Assembly (NCBI RefSeq): GCF_015351075.1
Contig: NZ_JADKRS010000002.1
Span: 186,001 to 250,000, forward strand
Length of the DNA: 64,000 nucleotides
Direction of reading: 5' to 3'
Source of the DNA: Clavibacter sp. VKM Ac-2873
Lineage (GTDB): Bacteria > Actinomycetota > Actinomycetes > Actinomycetales > Microbacteriaceae
Below, in pieces: positions 59,824 through 64,000 of this stretch. The position numbers and the translations under genes are program-made. Position 1 is the first letter of the stretch; each line of letters starts with the position of its first letter. The notes under the pieces are model-generated. The model was not told the DNA's origin, searched no databases, and was given only the letters and a program-made list of their open reading frames with translations.

Positions 59824-60687
59824 ATGACCATCGTCGTCACCGCCGCCACCGGCCGCCTCGGATCGCGCATCGTCGCGTCCCTCCTCGCCCGCGGCGCCGC
59901 CGCCTCCGACGTGCTCGCCACCGCGCGCCGCCCCGAGGCCCTCGCCGACCTCGCCGCGCAGGGCGTCCGCACCGCGCGCCTCGAGTACACGGACGCCGAG
60001 AGCGTCGCCGCCGCCATCCAGCCCGGCGACACCCTCGTGCTCGTCTCCGGCAGCGAGGTCGGCCAGCGCGTGCCGCAGCACACCACCGTCATCGAGGCCG
60101 CGAAGGCCGCGGGCGTCGGCCGGATCCTCTACACGAGCGTCCTCCGGGCCTCCACCACCGAGCTCTTCATCGCGGGCGAGCACAAGGCCACGGAGGAGGT
60201 GCTCGCCGCCTCGGGCGTGCCCGTCACGCTGCTCCGCAACGGCTGGTACACCGAGAACTACGCGGGCACGGTCGACACCGTGAAGCAGACGGGCGCGCTC
60301 CTCACCAGCGCGGGCGACGGCCGCGTCGCCAGCGCCACCATCGCCGACTTCGCCGAGGCCACCGCGGTCGCGGCCCTCGACGACTCGCTCGCCGGGCAGA
60401 CCCTCGAGCTCGCGGGCGACGAGCGCTGGACCCAGGACGACCTCGCCCAGGCGATCTCCGGCATCCTCGGCCAGCCCGTCCCCGTGTCGCAGGTCTCGAG
60501 CGAGGAGCACGCGCGGATCCTCGGCGGCGCCGGCCTCGACGAGGGCACCGTCGGCTTCGTCGTGGGCCTCGACGCCGCCACCGCCGCCGGCCAGCTCGAC
60601 GACGAGACGGGCGACCTCGCGCGCCTGCTCGGGCGTCCCACCACGTCGCTCGCCGACGGCCTCCGCCAGGCGGTCGCGGGCGCCTGA
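59824..60687 (+). CDS. qorB: NAD(P)H:quinone oxidoreductase, QorB-like SDR
   Basis: 287 aa. The Rossmann loop VVTAATGRLGSRIVASLLARG is followed by VLATARRPEAL and LRNGWYTENYAGTV, the QorB/YtfG signature. It lacks the SDR Tyr-x-x-x-Lys pair, as expected. It reduces quinones with NADPH and is paired with a divergent HxlR regulator, the same arrangement as E. coli ytfG-ytfH. Strong assignment by sequence and context. Confidence 0.87.
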   Translation: MTIVVTAATGRLGSRIVASLLARGAAASDVLATARRPEALADLAAQGVRTARLEYTDAESVAAAIQPGDTLVLVSGSEVGQRVPQHTTVIEAAKAAGVGRILYTSVLRASTTELFIAGEHKATEEVLAASGVPVTLLRNGWYTENYAGTVDTVKQTGALLTSAGDGRVASATIADFAEATAVAALDDSLAGQTLELAGDERWTQDDLAQAISGILGQPVPVSQVSSEEHARILGGAGLDEGTVGFVVGLDAATAAGQLDDETGDLARLLGRPTTSLADGLRQAVAGA

Positions 60688-60724
60688 CCCGCCCGGATCC
60701 GCACCCGACGCGGATCCGCACGCC

Positions 60725-60760
60725 ACGACGGCCCGTCCCCTCGCGGGGGCGGGCCGTCGT
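60725..60760. terminator. Hairpin terminator between qorB and the 173-aa secreted protein gene
   Basis: ACGACGGCCCG (60725-60735) and its complement (60750-60760), with further G-C pairs inside (CCCC against GGGG) and a 4-nt loop. It stands 38 bp after the qorB stop, between convergent genes. Confidence 0.75.
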
Positions 60761-60787
60761 CGTGTCGCGCTGTCGTGGGGAGCCGGA

Positions 60788-61309
60788 TCAGCCCACCGCG
60801 TAGTCGACCCAGGTCGCGCCCTGGACGGTGCCGGACACGGTCTGCGGGGTGCCGAGCTGGCCGTCGTTCATGCACGTCGTCGTCGTGCCCGACCACGAGA
60901 TGTCCTCGAATCCGTACGTGGCGGTGAGCGTCCCTCCGGCGGGCACGTCGACCGGTCCGAGCGTGGAGCCGGCGGACCATGAGGCGGACTCGGTCGCGGT
61001 CGCGCTGACCTGCAACGTGATGGCGCCCATCAGAGGCCCGATCGATGCGCCGGCCGACACCGTGGACCCGCGCGTCACGTCGGCGGACACGGTCGCGGAG
61101 AGCGGGCCGCCGGTGGTGGCGGTGGAGGTCTGCGACCCGGCGACCACGCGGTTCGACGAGTCCTTGGTGAGCGTGGTCGAGACGGTACCCGGCTCGCATT
61201 CGGTCGGGGCGGCGTTCGCGGCGGTCGGGACGGCGAGGCCCACGGCGATGAGTGCGGCGGTGGCCCCGACGGATCCGAGGCGGCGAGCGGTGCTGCGGGT
61301 GATGGTCAT
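60788..61309 (-). CDS. Secreted small protein, unknown function
   Basis: 173 aa from ATG 61309 with AGGAGG 9 nt upstream. A classical signal peptide of about 34 residues ends in ANA/A. The mature part is Thr/Ser/Gly-rich and beta-like (VSADVTRGSTVSAGASIGP, TLTATYGFEDISWSGTTTTC), with one Cys near the start (TECEPG) and one late that can pair. No known domain is seen. Secretion is clear and function is not. Confidence 0.8.
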   Translation of the reverse strand: MTITRSTARRLGSVGATAALIAVGLAVPTAANAAPTECEPGTVSTTLTKDSSNRVVAGSQTSTATTGGPLSATVSADVTRGSTVSAGASIGPLMGAITLQVSATATESASWSAGSTLGPVDVPAGGTLTATYGFEDISWSGTTTTCMNDGQLGTPQTVSGTVQGATWVDYAVG

Positions 61310-61559
61310 GCGGATCGTCCTCCTGTAGGGGCTCCAGCGGGGCCCGGTCATCGGTTCGATGTGCTGGACCCATCCCGCTCCGGGTCCCTGGGTGCCCGGT
61401 GGGAAGCCTCCGCATCCGCTGGGAGGACGCGCGGACGCCGATGGAGTCGATCCGCGCGGTGCCGCGCGTCGACGCCGGGTCGGCGCACGACGATTGGGGC
61501 GCTGCCGGTTGCGCGATCCGGATCGACGCGCCAGGGTGCGCCCACGATCGTGCCGGCGG

Positions 61560-62465
61560 TCAGCCCAGCGCGTCCCGCATGCGCCGGATCTCGTCAGGGC
61601 CGACCCGGCAGCACCCGCCCACGAGGCTCGCGCCCGCCCGGATCCACGCGTCGACGGCCGGCAGCGCCGGGTCACCGCCCCAGGCGCGCGCGACCGCGTC
61701 CCAGCGCTCGCCGGAGTTCGGGTAGACGACGACCGGCCGGTCGGTGGCGTTCCGGGCGGCGGCGATCGCGGCCGGCACCTCCTCGGGGTGCGCGCAGTTG
61801 ATCCCCACGGCCACGACCTCGTCGGCCTCATCCGCGAGCCGGAACCCCTCGGCCATCGGCTCGCCCGAGCGCAGCCGCCCGCCCGCGACCGTGAACGCGA
61901 GCCAGGCGGACGCGCCCGAGCCGCGCGCGAGATCCACCAGCGCGCGGCCCTCGTCGAGGCTCGGGATGGTCTCGCAGGCGAGGAGGTCGGCGCCGGCGTC
62001 GGCGAGCACGGCGAAGCGCGGGGCGTGCCAGCGGCGGAGCTCGCCGCGCGTCAGGCCGGTGGATCCCGCGTACTCGGAGCCGTCGCCGAGCGTCGCGCCG
62101 TACGGGCCGACGGACGCGGCGATCCACCGGTCGCGGCCCGCGCCGGGGGCGTCCGCCCGCGCGACCTCGTCCCTCGCCTCGGCCGCGAGCCGCACGCTCG
62201 CCCGCAGCAGCGCCTCCGTCTCCGCCGTTCCCAGCCCCCGCGCCGCGAAGGCCGCGAACCCCACCTGGTACGACGCCGTGATCGCGACGTCCGCGCCCGC
62301 GCGGAAGAACTCGGCGTGCGCCGCCCGCACCGCGTCGGGCTCGTCGGCCAGCACGCGCGCGCTCCACAGCGGATCCGAGAGGTCGTGCCCGCGCGCCTCC
62401 AGCAGCGTGCCGAGGCCGCCGTCGAGCACCAGCGGGCGGTCGGGGAGGGGGAGCGGCCGGGTCAT
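61560..62465 (-). CDS. mmuM: Homocysteine S-methyltransferase
   Basis: Methylates homocysteine to methionine from S-methylmethionine or SAM. 301 aa from ATG 62465. LVLDGGLGTLLEARG begins the betaine-homocysteine-methyltransferase fold; zinc ligands are Cys224 (GINCAHP) and the Cys285-Cys286 pair in GGCCRV. ADVAITASYQVGF and CETIPSLDEG are family landmarks. S-methylmethionine is abundant in plants, which fits a plant-associated host life. The 250 bp on its downstream side, to 61309, show no gene. Confidence 0.92.
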   Translation of the reverse strand: MTRPLPLPDRPLVLDGGLGTLLEARGHDLSDPLWSARVLADEPDAVRAAHAEFFRAGADVAITASYQVGFAAFAARGLGTAETEALLRASVRLAAEARDEVARADAPGAGRDRWIAASVGPYGATLGDGSEYAGSTGLTRGELRRWHAPRFAVLADAGADLLACETIPSLDEGRALVDLARGSGASAWLAFTVAGGRLRSGEPMAEGFRLADEADEVVAVGINCAHPEEVPAAIAAARNATDRPVVVYPNSGERWDAVARAWGGDPALPAVDAWIRAGASLVGGCCRVGPDEIRRMRDALG

Positions 62466-62598
62466 GCGCACATCCTGCCGGAGCGGGCGGCCGGATCCGC
62501 GGTCCGCGACGCCCCGCGACATCCGCCGTCCGTCGCGCCCGCGGCGGCTCGCCGAGCCCGCCGGTCCCGGTACCGTGGACGCGACGGTGGGAGTCCCG

Positions 62599-63111
62599 AT
62601 GAAGGATGACGACGACGTCGACCTGGTGATCGACGCGTGGGGCGCGGCCATGCCCGACGTCGACTTCGCGCCGCTCGACGTGGTGTCGAGGCTGCGGCGC
62701 CTGCTGCCGCAGATGCAGCGGATCCGCGAGGGCGCGTTCGCCGCCGAGGGCCTCACCACGAGCGAGTTCGAGTTCCTCTCCGTCCTCCGCCAGCAGGGCG
62801 ACGCGGGCCTCACGCGCGCCGGGCTCGCCGAGCGCCTCGGCACCGACACGGGCAGCCTCGTGCACCGGGTCAACCGGCTTACCGCGCGCTCCTTCATCAC
62901 GCGCGAGGAGGATCCGGCCGGCGGCCGCAGCCGGCTCGTGGTGCTCACGCCGTTCGGCATCGAGCGCGTCGACCGGGCCATGCGCCGCCTCGTCGCCGAC
63001 GAGGACGAGGTGCTCGCCGACCTCAGCCGCGCGCAGATCGCGACGCTCATCGACAGCCTGCGCGTCATCGCGCGCACCACCGAGCGGGTCCGCGCGCGCC
63101 GCTCGTCCTGA
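62599..63111 (+). CDS. MarR-family transcriptional regulator
   Basis: 170 aa from ATG 62599 with GGGAG at 6 nt. The helix-turn-helix DAGLTRAGLAERLGTDTGSLVHRVNRL and the wing REEDPAGGRSRLVVLTPFG are flanked by dimerisation helices. It is divergent from mmuM, but the intergenic space is only about 130 bp, so shared control is possible. Ligand unknown. Confidence 0.87.
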   Translation: MKDDDDVDLVIDAWGAAMPDVDFAPLDVVSRLRRLLPQMQRIREGAFAAEGLTTSEFEFLSVLRQQGDAGLTRAGLAERLGTDTGSLVHRVNRLTARSFITREEDPAGGRSRLVVLTPFGIERVDRAMRRLVADEDEVLADLSRAQIATLIDSLRVIARTTERVRARRSS

Positions 63112-63160
63112 TCCGGTCCCGCGGTTGGGCGCGTCGCGCCGCCCGGAGCACGATGGAGGG

Positions 63161-63859
63161 ATGGCCGACACCGATCGCACCCCGCCCGCCGTCCTCTTCG
63201 ACATCGACGAGACCCTCATCCACACGGGCGGGTCCGGCGCCCGCAGCTGGGCGATGGCGTTCCGCGACCTGCACGACGTGGAGGCCGACATCGGCGAGCA
63301 CTCGTCGGCGGGGGAGACGGATCCGCAGGTCGGCGCCGCGACCTTCCGCGGCGTGATGGGCCGGGATCCGCAGCCCGCCGAGCTCGCCCGCCTCTACGCC
63401 TCCTACCTCCGCCATCTCGCCGACGACATCCGCGTCTCCGATGGCTACCGCGTGCTCGACGGCGCCGAGGCGCTGCTCGACCGGCTCGCCGACGCGGGCG
63501 TGATCCTCGGCGTCGTCTCCGGCGCGATGGAGGGCGCGGCCCGCACGAAGATGGAACCCGCGCGGCTCGGCCGGTTCTTCGTGTTCGGCGCGTACGGATC
63601 CGACTCGCCCGACCGCGTCGACGTCGTGCGCCGGGCGATCGCGACGGCCGGCACCCTGCGCGGTGCCGCGCCCGCGCGCGACGAGGTGCTCGTCGTCGGC
63701 GACACCCCGAACGACATCACCTCGGCGCACGACGCGGGCGCGACCGCGGTCGGCGTCGCGAGCGGCCACTATTCCGCGGATGAGCTGCGCGGCGCGGGCG
63801 CGGATCTCGTGCTGGAGTCCCTCGAGGATCCGGCGCTGGAGCGGCTGCTCGGGCTCTGA
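63161..63859 (+). CDS. HAD-family hydrolase
   Basis: 232 aa. Motif I FDIDETLIHTGG, a C1 cap, motif II VVSGAM, Lys/Arg region, and motif IV VVGDTPNDITSAHDAGA are typical of phosphoglycolate-phosphatase-like HADs. Motif I has Asp-x-Asp-Glu-Thr rather than Asp-x-Asp-Gly-Thr, a common variant. ATG 63161 follows GGAGGG closely. Substrate unknown. Confidence 0.85.
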   Translation: MADTDRTPPAVLFDIDETLIHTGGSGARSWAMAFRDLHDVEADIGEHSSAGETDPQVGAATFRGVMGRDPQPAELARLYASYLRHLADDIRVSDGYRVLDGAEALLDRLADAGVILGVVSGAMEGAARTKMEPARLGRFFVFGAYGSDSPDRVDVVRRAIATAGTLRGAAPARDEVLVVGDTPNDITSAHDAGATAVGVASGHYSADELRGAGADLVLESLEDPALERLLGL

Positions 63860-63935
63860 GTCGCGTATCCCCAAGAGGATTGCGTGATTCACGACCACAA
63901 CTGCGGTAGGGTTATGCGCAACCGAAGGAGATCTC

Positions 63936-64000
63936 ATGGCTGACGCGCTGATCAAGGAGCCCACGCCCGATCCGAACGTGGAGTCGCGTCTCGCACGACT
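63936..64000 (+). CDS. Start of a gene cut by the window edge
   Basis: GAAGGAG at 63924-63930 stands 5 nt before ATG 63936; the visible residues read MADALIKEPTPDPNVESRLAR and the frame is open to the end. The upstream stretch is comparatively AT-rich, as for a promoter (for example TTATGC at 63912). Too short to name. Confidence 0.6.
   Translation, partial: MADALIKEPTPDPNVESRLAR

Noticed and set aside
61310-61559. Small frames in the 250-bp gap beside mmuM
   Set aside because: Composition and lack of ribosome binding sites indicate shadows.
1-64000. CRISPR array, prophage, rRNA, riboswitch
   Set aside because: No spaced repeat series, phage gene block, rRNA sequence or riboswitch-like leader was seen on either strand.

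Overview
This is a 64 kb, very GC-rich, densely coded chromosomal segment. It looks like an actinobacterium of the family Microbacteriaceae, most likely Clavibacter. The reasons are the C50-carotenoid gene cluster, NucS mismatch endonuclease, a secreted GH28 polygalacturonase typical of a plant-associated bacterium, heavy GTG start use, and families such as DUF5997 and DUF2079. The assignment rests on gene content and recalled family knowledge, not on a database search. I see no rRNA, tRNA, CRISPR array, insertion sequence or prophage.

Layout. 1-5.3 kb: a translationally coupled carotenoid operon (crtE, crtB, crtI, crtYe, crtYf, crtEb) for a cyclic C50 carotenoid; crtB and crtI share one uninterrupted reading frame. 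5.4-8.2 kb: a lower-GC restriction-modification pair (N6-adenine methylase plus PstI/BsuBI-type endonuclease) inserted directly behind crtEb. 8.3-12.6 kb: small conserved genes, a LysR/DUF5997 divergent pair and a DUF2079 membrane protein. 12.7-16.9 kb: a citrate uptake module, CitMHS transporter divergent from a CitA/CitB-type two-component system. 16.9-18 kb: ASCH protein and a ParDE-like toxin-antitoxin pair. 18-26.4 kb: lone EctB-type aminotransferase, alpha/beta hydrolase, polygalacturonase, HEAT-repeat protein, rubrerythrin-VIT1 protein, M56 peptidase, MarR regulator and HAD phosphatase.

26.4-31.8 kb: a two-gene glycosyltransferase operon with an N-terminal MshEN-like domain, nucS, an EamA exporter and a short P-loop kinase. 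31.8-36.4 kb: TMEM175-like channel, two GNATs, an ASCH protein, an aldo/keto reductase and small hypotheticals. 36.4-44.5 kb: MATE exporter coupled to a MinD/ParA-like ATPase, MarR, membrane proteins, a frameshifted ZIP transporter, a lipoprotein and a DnaQ-BRCT exonuclease. 44.7-47.7 kb: Tat-exported PhoX phosphatase preceded by a three-repeat PHO box, and an SDR. 47.8-53.1 kb: a sugar ABC importer operon (binding protein, permease, single-domain ATPase, monooxygenase-fold protein) divergent from its LacI regulator and a PfkB kinase, with two LacI-type operators between or over the starts. 53.3-64 kb: redox enzymes, DUF202 pair, DMT exporter/LysR pair, aldo/keto reductase, MFS exporter, HxlR/qorB divergent pair, secreted protein, homocysteine S-methyltransferase, MarR, HAD phosphatase, and the start of one further gene.

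How it works together. Most of the window is ordinary housekeeping and accessory metabolism organised as short operons with 1-4 bp start/stop overlaps. The clearest regulatory circuits visible in the DNA are LacI control of the sugar importer, phosphate control of phoX, self-control of the toxin-antitoxin pair, and HxlR control of qorB. The most unusual items are the stop-less crtB-crtI junction, the foreign R-M pair, the frameshifted ZIP gene, the MATE gene without a standard start codon, and the high frequency of the hexamer GGATCC in native DNA but not in the R-M island.
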